Assembly (NCBI GenBank): GCA_945939115.1
Contig: CAMEVC010000013.1
Coordinates: forward strand, 1-64,000
Length of the DNA: 64,000 nucleotides
Direction of reading: 5' to 3'
Origin: an uncultured Eubacterium sp.
GTDB lineage: Bacteria > Bacillota > Clostridia > Lachnospirales > Lachnospiraceae
Under the pieces are notes generated by a model. That model was given only the letters and a program-made list of their open reading frames with translations. It had not been told where the DNA came from and made no database searches. Shown here piece after piece: positions 1 to 9,107 of the stretch. The number at the start of each line of letters is the position of its first letter. Within the stretch, counting starts at the first letter, position 1. Position numbers and translations under genes: made by a program.

Positions 1-16
1 AAATACTGGGGTTTTC

Positions 17-1627
17 TTACTTGTCGTTCGGTAAGGACTTCATTGTCGGGAACAACAATACATCCCTGATGGCCTGTGAATCTGTGAGGAGCATTACAAG
101 TCTGTCGATGCCGTAGCCTATACCACCTGTTGGAGGCATACCTACTGCAAGGGCATTAAGGAAGTCCTCGTCTGTGTGCTGAGCTTCCTCATCTCCATTC
201 TCCGCATTCTTATCCTGCTGGGCGAAACGCTCTCTCTGGTCGATTGGGTCATTAAGCTCTGAGTATGCGTTACACATCTCCCATGTATTGATGAACAGCT
301 CAAAACGCTCAACCTTCTCAGGGTCAGATGGCTTCTTCTTAGTGAGTGGAGAAATCGCAAGAGGATGGTCCATAATAAATGTAGGCTGGATAAGTTTCTC
401 CTCGCAGTACTCCTCAAAGAAAAGATTAATGATATCGCCCTTAGTATGGCGCTCCTCGAACTCAATTCCTCTCTCCTTAGCTAAAGCCTTAGCTTCTTCA
501 TCAGTCTTAACTGTATCAAAATCAACACCTGCATATTCCTTGATTGCATCATTCATAGTAAGTCTTCTGAATGGCTTTCCAAGGTCGATTTCTGTGCCAT
601 TGTAAGTAATCTTAGTTGTGCCACAAACAGTCTGTGCAAGGTGTCTGAACATGCTCTCAGTAAGCTCCATCATACCCTCATAGTCTGTATAGGCCTGATA
701 AAGCTCCATAAGTGTGAACTCAGGATTGTGCCTTGTATCAACACCCTCGTTACGATACACACGTCCGATTTCATATACTCTCTCAAGACCGCCAACAATA
801 AGTCTCTTAAGATATAGCTCTAATGAAATACGAAGCTTAACATCCTCATCAAGTGCGTTGTAGTGAGTCTCAAATGGTCTTGCTGCCGCACCGCCTGCAT
901 TAGAAACAAGTGTTGGAGTCTCAACTTCCATAAAGTCTCTTGCATCAAGGAACTTTCTAATCTCCTTGATAATCTGAGATCTCTTAATAAATGTATCCTT
1001 AACCTCAGGATTCATAATTAAATCAACATATCTCTGACGATATCTTGTGTCAGTGTCTGTGATTCCATGGAACTTCTCCGGAAGAACCTGAAGACTCTTA
1101 GAAAGAAGTGTGATTTCCTCAGCATGGACTGAAATCTCACCTGTCTTAGTTCTAAAGATAAATCCTTTAATTCCGAAAATATCGCCGATATCAGACTTCT
1201 TAAAGTCTGCGTAAGCCTCATCACCGATAGCATCCCTTGAAATGTATGCCTGAATTCTGCCCTTAAGATCAGCAATGTTACAGAAAGAAGCCTTTCCCAT
1301 TACTCTCTTAAACATCATTCGCCCTGCAAAGCTCACATTGATTGGAGAAGCATCCATGATAGCTCTTCTCTCATTGTAATCGGCATTTACTGCCTCTCTT
1401 GCCTGCTGCTCATCTAAACCATCTGTGTTAACTGCCGGTCTGTCGCCAAGCAGCTCCTTCTCATGAGCTTCATAGATAGCTCTAATCTCATCTGTGTGAT
1501 GTGTTACATCATACTTTGTAATCTGAAATGGATCCTTGCCTGCTTCCTGAAGGTTCTTTAACTTATCAATACGAATCTTTATCTGCTCGTTAACATCAGG
1601 CTGCTGTCCGTTGTTATTCTCTGCCAT
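17..1627 (-). CDS. lysS: Lysyl-tRNA synthetase (class II)
   Basis: Class II aaRS motifs (RFLDARDFMEVETPTL, RVYEIGRVYRNEGVDTRHNPEFTLMELYQAY, GGIGYGIDRLVMLLT); downstream of greA. Confidence 0.97.
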   Translation of the reverse strand: MAENNNGQQPDVNEQIKIRIDKLKNLQEAGKDPFQITKYDVTHHTDEIRAIYEAHEKELLGDRPAVNTDGLDEQQAREAVNADYNERRAIMDASPINVSFAGRMMFKRVMGKASFCNIADLKGRIQAYISRDAIGDEAYADFKKSDIGDIFGIKGFIFRTKTGEISVHAEEITLLSKSLQVLPEKFHGITDTDTRYRQRYVDLIMNPEVKDTFIKRSQIIKEIRKFLDARDFMEVETPTLVSNAGGAAARPFETHYNALDEDVKLRISLELYLKRLIVGGLERVYEIGRVYRNEGVDTRHNPEFTLMELYQAYTDYEGMMELTESMFRHLAQTVCGTTKITYNGTEIDLGKPFRRLTMNDAIKEYAGVDFDTVKTDEEAKALAKERGIEFEERHTKGDIINLFFEEYCEEKLIQPTFIMDHPLAISPLTKKKPSDPEKVERFELFINTWEMCNAYSELNDPIDQRERFAQQDKNAENGDEEAQHTDEDFLNALAVGMPPTGGIGYGIDRLVMLLTDSQAIRDVLLFPTMKSLPNDK

Positions 1628-1659
1628 GGGTTTCTCCCTTATTCCTATATTATTTAAGA

Positions 1660-2136
1660 TTAGTCATTCTTTACAGAAACAATCTTATACTCAATCTCTC
1701 CTACAGGGGCTGCAACTTTGATAGTCTCCCCCTTCTTTCTTCCAATAAGTGCTGCTCCAAGAGGTGACTCATTAGAAATCTTATTATTAAGGCTGTCTGC
1801 CTCTGATGAACCTACTATTGTATATTCAATATCCTCATCATACTCAACATCATGAAGGACAACAACACTCTCCATCTTAATCTTATCCTTCTGCTTATCG
1901 TTATCGCGAATAACTTCACAGTTTGCAAGAATCTCTTCAAGTTCTGCAATCTCTGTCTCAATATCCCTCTGCTCATCTTTAGCTGCATCATATTCAGCAT
2001 TTTCCGATAAGTCTCCCTGTTCTCTTGCTTCCTTTAACTTCTGAGCAACTTCCTTTCTTCTGACAACCTTAAGATTCTCAAGTCTTGCTACTCTCTCATC
2101 ATACCCCTTTTTAGTAAGAAACTGTTTCTCTGCCAT
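1660..2136 (-). CDS. greA: Transcription elongation factor GreA
   Basis: N-terminal coiled coil (LKEAREQGDLSENAEYDAAKDEQ) and C-terminal SPLGAALIGRKKGE. Confidence 0.96.
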   Translation of the reverse strand: MAEKQFLTKKGYDERVARLENLKVVRRKEVAQKLKEAREQGDLSENAEYDAAKDEQRDIETEIAELEEILANCEVIRDNDKQKDKIKMESVVVLHDVEYDEDIEYTIVGSSEADSLNNKISNESPLGAALIGRKKGETIKVAAPVGEIEYKIVSVKND

Positions 2137-2244
2137 GTTTTTATCACCTTTCTTTATAATGATATCAAAACTATATCCTTCTACTTCATTCAGGGAACAA
2201 AGCCCTAAATCGTCACAATATTATAAACTATACAGAATTGTCTG

Positions 2245-3210
2245 TCAATGTAAGTACTCAAGTATCTTGTCAACCATTTCATCAAATTGTAACAGAGATG
2301 TCACCTGATTAACCTCATTTCTCAGTGCCGCTGCGTGTTTTATCCCTGCAGTATACCATGCAAAATGTTTTCTCATCTCCCGGATTCCTGTAAATTCACC
2401 TTTTATCCTGCACAACTCACCCGCATGCCGTTTTATCATATGGCATATTTCTTCCACAGAAGGCTTTTCTACAACAGTGCCATTATTCATATATTCGGAA
2501 ACCTGCCGGAATATCCATGGATTTCCTCTGGCTGCCCTTCCAATCATAACTCCGTCGCACCCGGTCTGCTTCATCATATTTACAGCATCTTCACCACATT
2601 TGATATCACCATTGCCAATTACCGGAATGGACACAGCTTCCTTCACCTGTCTTATAATATCCCAGTCTGCATGACCGGAGTAATACTGCTGCCTTGTCCT
2701 CGCGTGAATAGTGACTGCCGCTCCTCCTGACTCCTGAATTACTCTTGCAATTTCAGGAGCATTTATTGATGAATCGTCGAATCCGGCACGAATCTTTACC
2801 GTGAGTGGTTTATCCAGGGCATTTGCCATCGTCTCCACAATCTTTCCCACAAGAACCGGATCTCTCATAAGTGCCGAACCCTCACCGTTATTGACAACCT
2901 TTGGCACAGGGCATCCCATATTCACATCGATAATATCAAACTCCCGCTCCGAAAGTCTCTTTGCAATATCTGCCATAATCTGCGGATCTGACCCGAAAAG
3001 CTGCAATGCAATCGGATGTTCTTCAGTCACTGTGCGCATCAGGTCTTCAGTATTCTTATTATTATAAAGAACTGCTTTCGCGCTTACCATCTCTGTGCAC
3101 ATAAGCCCGCAGCCCTGCTCTTTACATAACAGACGAAATGGCAGGTCTGTAACTCCTGCCATCGGTGCCAGTGCAATATTATTCTTTATCTCAACATTAC
3201 CTATCTTCAT
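2245..3210 (-). CDS. dusB: tRNA-dihydrouridine synthase, DusB type
   Basis: APMAGVTDLPFR, NMGCPVPKV, IHARTRQQYYSG, GRAARGNPWIF; synteny with greA-lysS. Confidence 0.95.
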   Translation of the reverse strand: MKIGNVEIKNNIALAPMAGVTDLPFRLLCKEQGCGLMCTEMVSAKAVLYNNKNTEDLMRTVTEEHPIALQLFGSDPQIMADIAKRLSEREFDIIDVNMGCPVPKVVNNGEGSALMRDPVLVGKIVETMANALDKPLTVKIRAGFDDSSINAPEIARVIQESGGAAVTIHARTRQQYYSGHADWDIIRQVKEAVSIPVIGNGDIKCGEDAVNMMKQTGCDGVMIGRAARGNPWIFRQVSEYMNNGTVVEKPSVEEICHMIKRHAGELCRIKGEFTGIREMRKHFAWYTAGIKHAAALRNEVNQVTSLLQFDEMVDKILEYLH

Positions 3211-3288
3211 ACTAATCTCTTTATACTAACCGCTTTATACTAACCGCTTTATACTAATCCTGTCTCTCTGATTACCTGAGTCTATGTG

Positions 3289-3621
3289 TCACTCAATACC
3301 CAGAAAGAATACCTTGAAAAACATTTCCAGTGATTCCAGCAGTTCCCGTTTCTCGTACTGGTATTTCTTCACCAGCATACCACATGCTATCTCATCATAC
3401 AGAAGATCCCCCTCATCCGCAGTTGACTTAAACATAAGATTTCCCTCCGCATCAAATTCCATATCAAGTATTCCGCCAACTTCCTCCGTGAACAGAACAC
3501 ACATTATCTTCAGTTCATTCTTCACATCATCAGGAAGTCTGTCAAAATCCGGATTAAAATAATATTTCTTCTCATATGAATTAGATACACACAAAACTAC
3601 ATTTTCATCAAACATATCCAT
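3289..3621 (-). CDS. Conserved hypothetical protein (110 aa)
   Basis: Complete ORF in tight same-strand arrangement, overlapping the 3' end of birA. Confidence 0.75.
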   Translation of the reverse strand: MDMFDENVVLCVSNSYEKKYYFNPDFDRLPDDVKNELKIMCVLFTEEVGGILDMEFDAEGNLMFKSTADEGDLLYDEIACGMLVKKYQYEKRELLESLEMFFKVFFLGIE

Positions 3622-4618
3622 ACAGTCCTCTCACTGAAACCTCACCGGTTCTCACTATTTCTTCACCCTTATCTGTTCTTATAATAAGCTCGCCTTCATC
3701 ATTGATACCAATAGCTTTCCCAACAATTTCCCTGTCAGGATATATTGCCTTAACGTCCCTTCCCATATTAATAAGCATGGAATTGTACTGTTCCTTAATC
3801 CCTGCCAGATTCCGGGTCTTGATAAACTCATCATAATAAACAGCAAACCACATAGAAAATGCAGCCACAATGCTGCTTCTTTTTATACGCTTACCTGTCT
3901 GTTCATACAGTGATGATGCCATATCCTTAATTGAATCATCGAAATCTATGGTGTTGACATTAACGCCAATGCCTATGACAACATAATGAATATAATCCAT
4001 TTCCGCGCTCATTTCAGTGAGTATCCCGCAGATTTTCTTATTATTGAGTACAATATCATTCGGCCATTTTATTCCACTGTCAACCTTATGCCCATCTTCT
4101 GCGGCAACCTGGGCTATTGCCTTCTGCATAGCCATTGCTGCCACAATTGTTAGCATTGATGCGCTTGCAGGAGCAATATCCGGTCTTAACAGAAGAGACA
4201 TCCATATTCCGGTTCCTGCCGGAGAAATCCATGTTTTTCCGCGTCTGCCTCTTCCCCCTGTCTGGCATTCTGTTATAAACAGTGTGCCATCCTGTGCATT
4301 CTTCTCAGCCTGTCTCTTTGCCTCATTATTAGTTGAGTCTGTCTCATCGTAATACTTTACCTCAGTAATAATGCCCTCAAGCTTCTCTCCATCCATACTG
4401 TACAGCTGGCTCATAATCTCGCTGGCAGTGATAATATCAGGAAAACTTACTATTCTGTATCCCTTATTCTGCACAGAATCAATCTCATAGCCCTCTTCCT
4501 TTAGCTGGTTAATCACTTTCCACACTGCTGTGCGGGAAACACCCAGCTTATTGCAAAGAAACTGTCCGGATATATATTCATTTGAATTGCGTAAAATATT
4601 TAAAATCTTTGTTTTCAT
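3608..4618 (-). CDS. birA: Bifunctional biotin-[acetyl-CoA carboxylase] ligase / biotin operon repressor BirA
   Basis: N-terminal HTH (LGVSRTAVWKVINQLKEEGYEI) plus ligase core (TECQTGGRGRRGKTWISPAGTGIWMSLLLRP, KWPNDIVLNNKKICGIL). Confidence 0.96.
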   Translation of the reverse strand: MKTKILNILRNSNEYISGQFLCNKLGVSRTAVWKVINQLKEEGYEIDSVQNKGYRIVSFPDIITASEIMSQLYSMDGEKLEGIITEVKYYDETDSTNNEAKRQAEKNAQDGTLFITECQTGGRGRRGKTWISPAGTGIWMSLLLRPDIAPASASMLTIVAAMAMQKAIAQVAAEDGHKVDSGIKWPNDIVLNNKKICGILTEMSAEMDYIHYVVIGIGVNVNTIDFDDSIKDMASSLYEQTGKRIKRSSIVAAFSMWFAVYYDEFIKTRNLAGIKEQYNSMLINMGRDVKAIYPDREIVGKAIGINDEGELIIRTDKGEEIVRTGEVSVRGLYGYV

Positions 4619-4902
4619 CTCATAATTACCCGCCAGGATATTACTGCCATAAGAATAAGCACCATTGTAACCACAGTGAGGATAACACCGGATACTGTCC
4701 TGTCACTCATGTAATTCTTCACTGCAGTAAGTCCGTTTACCATAGCACCTAGCAGAAACTCTACTGAGAAAAGCACTCCGCTCCCGCTTCTTAAGAAAAG
4801 TATTATTATGAACACTATTCCTATTACAAATGTAAGCGCTATATTAGCATAATCTATCAGCATTTTCGTCTTTCTATATGCACCACTGGTTGTATAATAC
4901 AT
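4615..4902 (-). CDS. Small membrane protein of unknown function
   Basis: Hydrophobic ORF; internal Met (MYYTTSGAYRK) preferred because the longer ORF overlaps argF; 4-bp overlap with birA. Confidence 0.65.
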   Translation of the reverse strand: MYYTTSGAYRKTKMLIDYANIALTFVIGIVFIIILFLRSGSGVLFSVEFLLGAMVNGLTAVKNYMSDRTVSGVILTVVTMVLILMAVISWRVIMR

Positions 4903-4912
4903 ATTACATCTC

Positions 4913-5908
4913 CTACTTATAAGCGCCAAGTGTAGCAGCCATAACAGCCTTAATTGTATGCATTCTGTTCTCTGCCTCCGCAAATACTACAGACTGCTCA
5001 GATTCAAATACTTCATCTGTAACTTCCATCTCGTCAAGACCGAACTTATCATGAATTTCCTTACCAATCTTAGTCTTAAGGTCATGGAATGCCGGCAGAC
5101 AGTGCATAAATATTGCATTCTTAGATGCATTTTCCATAACTGCCTTATTTACCTGATATGGACGTAGTGCATTAATTCTCTCTGCCCATACTTCGTCAGG
5201 CTCTCCCATTGATACCCACACATCCGTATATAATACGTCAGCATCCTTTGTTCCTGCCTTGACATCCTCTGTAAGTGTGACTGAACCTCCGCTTTCCTTA
5301 GCCCACTCTTCACACTGTGCCACTAATTCCTTATCCGGGAAATATTCCTTTGCTGTACATGCAGTATAGTGAAGTCCTAACTTAGAGCATACAATCATGA
5401 GCGAGTTGCCCATATTGTATCTTGCATCCCCCATGTATACGAACTTAACTCCCTTTAATCTTCCGAGCTGTTCCTTAACCGTAAGCATATCTGCAAGCAT
5501 CTGTGTCGGATGATACTCATTAGTCAGGCCGTTCCATACAGGCACACTTGAATATTTAGCCAGTTCCTCAACAATCTCCTGACCAAATCCTCTGTACTCA
5601 ATTCCCTCGAACATTGTACAAAGCACTCTGGCTGTATCTGCTATACTCTCTTTCTTGCCAATCTGTGAGCCTGACGGGTCAAGATATGTAACCCCCATTC
5701 CCAGGTCATGTGCTGCGACCTCGAAAGAACATCTTGTTCTTGTACTCGTCTTCTCAAATATAAGCGCAACATTCTTTCCAATAAGAGGCTGTTCTACAAT
5801 CCCCTTTCTCTTCTTTTCCTTGAGCTGCGCTGCCAGGTCAATCAAATATAATATCTCCTCAGGTGTGTAATCCTTGAGAGTCAAAAAATCGCGTCCTTTA
5901 AGATCCAT
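4913..5908 (-). CDS. argF: Ornithine carbamoyltransferase
   Basis: [34 protein letters not shown]. Confidence 0.97.
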   Translation of the reverse strand: MDLKGRDFLTLKDYTPEEILYLIDLAAQLKEKKRKGIVEQPLIGKNVALIFEKTSTRTRCSFEVAAHDLGMGVTYLDPSGSQIGKKESIADTARVLCTMFEGIEYRGFGQEIVEELAKYSSVPVWNGLTNEYHPTQMLADMLTVKEQLGRLKGVKFVYMGDARYNMGNSLMIVCSKLGLHYTACTAKEYFPDKELVAQCEEWAKESGGSVTLTEDVKAGTKDADVLYTDVWVSMGEPDEVWAERINALRPYQVNKAVMENASKNAIFMHCLPAFHDLKTKIGKEIHDKFGLDEMEVTDEVFESEQSVVFAEAENRMHTIKAVMAATLGAYK

Positions 5909-5966
5909 GCCATCCTCCTGTCCGTATGCCCTGTTACATACATTTCATAATTACTAACTGCCCTTC

Positions 5967-5995
5967 ATTCTATCGCAATAAACCCCGCTCGTCAA
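5967..5995 (-). promoter_or_regulatory. Predicted sigma-A promoter for argF
   Basis: Minus strand TTGACG - 17 nt - TAGAAT. Confidence 0.6.
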
Positions 5996-6024
5996 ATATA
6001 TTAGACTTACCTGTTATGTGCAAA

Positions 6025-6062
6025 CAAAAAACAGATACCCGGGAATAGTCCTGAGTATCTGT
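6025..6062 (-). terminator. Rho-independent terminator of the SleB-like hydrolase gene
   Basis: Inverted repeat ACAGATAC...GTATCTGT followed by T6 on the minus strand. Confidence 0.8.
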
Positions 6063-6074
6063 TATAAACATCAA

Positions 6075-7076
6075 TTAATGAAAAATGTGGTCTCCTATTA
6101 TTACAAAGTCAGAATAGTTATTCACATCTACTGTATATAAGGCTCTGAATGAAGTATAGCCTCCTATATTGTTAATTCCTGAAAGTGCCTCAAGCGCTGC
6201 CTGCATACATTCAGTATTTCTAGGTCCGCTGCTAAGTCTCGCCTGAAATCTGTCTGAAGGGCCTCCTGCGCCATTAGATGCACCTGAGAACTGTGATCTC
6301 TGATATACAACCCCGGAGATTGAATTAGGATAATGTGAACTTCTCACTCTGTTAAGCACCACATTAGCAACTGCAAGTTTCCCTGCATATGGCTGATATG
6401 CTGATTCCCAGTCAATAATACATGCAAGAATCCATATATCCTCATCTGATACGCTCATTGTAGGATTATAAGTTATATCTGTTCCTGAAATAGTATTCTG
6501 GATTATCTTCTGCCTTCTTGCTTCCTCTGCAGCAGCCGCTGCTCTTCTTGCCTCTTCTTCCGCCGCAATTCTCGCCTCTTCTGCAAGTCTTGCTGCCTCC
6601 TCGGCTGCTTCCTTTTCCTGAACCTCTTCATTCGTATAGCCTGTAAGTAGATTATCTGTACCGATTATCTCCACCAATGCCTCTGCTTCATCTCCAAAAC
6701 ACAAAGCCTGTGTCTGAACATATCCTGAGCAGTTTCCTGAAGTGATTTTCGTCCATTCCTTTCCGACAAGCTCAACATCAACTAAAGTGTTGGTATATAA
6801 TCTTCCAACAACCTGTGCTGATTCTTCATCGGAACTGTCAAAAACATCAAGATAAGGATCCATAAAAGCTACTGCCTTATTCTTATATGTCCCTGTCTGT
6901 TCATAGCCAGTCACAAGAACCTCTTCTGTATTAGCTGAATAAGATGCAACCTTAATTCCTGTGTCAGTATTTTGTGGTTTCTCATAGGTAGTTGCCACTG
7001 CTGGAAGAACCGGTACTGCAAAAAATATAATCGCGGCTCCCACATAGCAAGCAGCTTTGCTACTTCTAAGTTTCAT
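6075..7076 (-). CDS. Secreted cell wall hydrolase (SleB/Hydrolase_2-like catalytic domain, SH3-like N-terminal domain, Glu/Ala coiled linker)
   Basis: Signal peptide; SH3-like region; E/A-rich linker; EDIWILACIIDWESAYQPYAGKLAVANVVLNRVRSSHYPNSISGVVYQRSQFSG. Confidence 0.85.
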   Translation of the reverse strand: MKLRSSKAACYVGAAIIFFAVPVLPAVATTYEKPQNTDTGIKVASYSANTEEVLVTGYEQTGTYKNKAVAFMDPYLDVFDSSDEESAQVVGRLYTNTLVDVELVGKEWTKITSGNCSGYVQTQALCFGDEAEALVEIIGTDNLLTGYTNEEVQEKEAAEEAARLAEEARIAAEEEARRAAAAAEEARRQKIIQNTISGTDITYNPTMSVSDEDIWILACIIDWESAYQPYAGKLAVANVVLNRVRSSHYPNSISGVVYQRSQFSGASNGAGGPSDRFQARLSSGPRNTECMQAALEALSGINNIGGYTSFRALYTVDVNNYSDFVIIGDHIFH

Positions 7077-7153
7077 GATATACTTCCCTTTCCGGCGGCT
7101 AACTTTTGCGCGCCAATAAATGTTACAGAATTGTTACAATTTATTACGGAAGT

Positions 7154-7182
7154 ATAATAGCAAAGTTACATTAATTTGTCAA
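7154..7182 (-). promoter_or_regulatory. Predicted sigma-A promoter for the cell wall hydrolase gene
   Basis: Minus strand TTGACA - 17 nt - TATTAT. Confidence 0.7.
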
Positions 7183-7185
7183 ATA

Positions 7186-7212
7186 TATTAAAACCCGCTC
7201 ATAGAGCGGGTT
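7186..7212 (-). terminator. Predicted terminator of the rRNA methyltransferase gene
   Basis: AACCCGCTC-tat-GAGCGGGTT perfect stem followed by a T-rich run on the minus strand. Confidence 0.7.
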
Positions 7213-7230
7213 ACAGAATATCTTATAAAA

Positions 7231-8025
7231 TTATTTAGTTCGCTGTCTTACAGCTTCATATGTCAAAATGGTACATGCTATAGCAGCATTGAGAGACTCA
7301 ACCTCACCCTGCATAGGAATTCTTATAAGTGTATCTGCCTGCTGGGTTATCTGTCCGGTTAACCCGTTACCCTCATTGCCAATGAGGAATCCCGTTGGCC
7401 CTGAATAATCTTCGCCAATATAAGTATTCCTGCCATCAAGATGAGCTGCATACACTCTGACTCCTGCATCCTGACATTCTCTTACAGCCTGTGAAAAATC
7501 ACTTGCGTACACGAATGGCACCCTGAATATTGACCCCATGGTAGAGCGTATTGTCTTAGGATTATATATATCAACTGTATTGGGACTCATTATAACGCCT
7601 GTAACACCGGCGCCTTCACCCATTCTTACTATTGTACCCAGATTCCCGGGGTCCTGCAGATTCTCCACAAGAATCAAAAGAGGATTGCCGGAAAGCATAT
7701 CCTTAACACAGTACTCCTTCATCCCCACAACAGCAAGAATACCCTGTGGTGTCTGTGTCTGTGACATTCTTTCAAATACATTGTCACTTACTAATTCGCA
7801 GCAGCTATCCGAAACCCCTTTCTTATTAATAAATGAGTCTATAAAATCCGGATTATTATTTACAAACCGCTCCGAAACATACACTTTAACCAGTCTGTCT
7901 GCCGGAACTTCAGATACCATGCGAAGCCCCTCGATAACATACTGGTTATTCTTCTTTCTTTCTTTAGCTCTTGACAGTAAAGACATAACATACTTTACCT
8001 GCGAGCTGCTGGTACTTGTTATCAT
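7231..8025 (-). CDS. TrmH/SpoU family RNA 2'-O-methyltransferase
   Basis: LVENLQDPGNLGTIVRMGEGAGVTGVI, GFLIGNEGNGL, IPMQGEVESLNAAIA. Confidence 0.93.
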   Translation of the reverse strand: MITSTSSSQVKYVMSLLSRAKERKKNNQYVIEGLRMVSEVPADRLVKVYVSERFVNNNPDFIDSFINKKGVSDSCCELVSDNVFERMSQTQTPQGILAVVGMKEYCVKDMLSGNPLLILVENLQDPGNLGTIVRMGEGAGVTGVIMSPNTVDIYNPKTIRSTMGSIFRVPFVYASDFSQAVRECQDAGVRVYAAHLDGRNTYIGEDYSGPTGFLIGNEGNGLTGQITQQADTLIRIPMQGEVESLNAAIACTILTYEAVRQRTK

Positions 8026-8026
8026 A

Positions 8027-9001
8027 TTACTTTGAAAGCAGTGCGCTTATATTGAACTCATAATCATCAATATCCTTAGTCATTGCAAGCGCTTCATCTA
8101 TATCATAATCCACAAACTTACCGTCCTTGTATGCCACAAGCCTGTTGCTCTTACCTTCTGCAAGAAGGTCCACTGCATAAGCACCCATTATAGATGCATA
8201 CATTCTGTCCTTACATGTAGGAGAACCACCTCTCTGCATGTATCCCAAAATAGTGGCTCTTGTCTCAATTCCGGTAGCTGCCTCAATTCTTCTTGCCATA
8301 CCTGTTGAATGTCCAATTCCCTCGGCATTAATAATAAGATGATGCTTCTTTCCTCTCTTTCTTCCTTCAATAATGTGATTAATAAGAGCCTGCTCATCAT
8401 TGTCATATCTCTCTGGAAGAAGGATATCCTCTGCTCCGTTGGCAATTCCGCACCACAGCGCAATATAACCTGCATTTCTTCCCATAACCTCAATGATACT
8501 GCATCTCTCATGTGAAGTTGATGTATCTCTTATCTTATCAATCGCTTCCATTGCTGTATTGACAGCAGTATCAAATCCAATAGTATAATCTGTACATGCT
8601 ATATCAAGGTCAATGGTACCCGGAAGACCAATAGTATTAATTCCCTGCGCTGCAAGCTTCTGGGCGCCTCTGAAGGAACCGTCTCCTCCGATTACAACTA
8701 TACCGTCAATGCCATGCTTCCGGCATACTTCAGCGCCTCTCTTCTGTCCTTCCTCTGTCATAAACTCCATACAACGCGCTGTGTAAAGAACTGTTCCTCC
8801 GCGTTGAATAATATCAGCGACGCTTCGCTTGTCCATATCAATTATCTCATCGTTAAGAAGTCCGTTATAGCCCTTCTGAATACCCTTGACTTTCAGTCCC
8901 TTATTCAATGCGGTTCTGACAACTGCACGGATGGCTGCGTTCATACCTGGAGCATCTCCACCACTTGTTAATACGCCGATAGTTTTAATTTCCTTTGCCA
9001 T
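8027..9001 (-). CDS. pfkA: ATP-dependent 6-phosphofructokinase
   Basis: GVLTSGGDAPGMNAAIRAVVR, IGGDGSFRGA, GLPGTIDLDIACTDYTIGFDTA. Confidence 0.96.
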   Translation of the reverse strand: MAKEIKTIGVLTSGGDAPGMNAAIRAVVRTALNKGLKVKGIQKGYNGLLNDEIIDMDKRSVADIIQRGGTVLYTARCMEFMTEEGQKRGAEVCRKHGIDGIVVIGGDGSFRGAQKLAAQGINTIGLPGTIDLDIACTDYTIGFDTAVNTAMEAIDKIRDTSTSHERCSIIEVMGRNAGYIALWCGIANGAEDILLPERYDNDEQALINHIIEGRKRGKKHHLIINAEGIGHSTGMARRIEAATGIETRATILGYMQRGGSPTCKDRMYASIMGAYAVDLLAEGKSNRLVAYKDGKFVDYDIDEALAMTKDIDDYEFNISALLSK

Positions 9002-9107
9002 AACTTCCCCTTTCTATGCTGTCATTATTTTTTCGGTTTTTATGTTACCACAATATAAAAGAAAAATCTCCTTTTTTTGATAAAAATTTGCCAAAGTAAA
9101 TTTAATA

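Noticed and set aside
5909-5990. ArgR box upstream of argF
   Set aside because: Some TATGAA-like sequence but no convincing ARG-box dyad; only the promoter was called.
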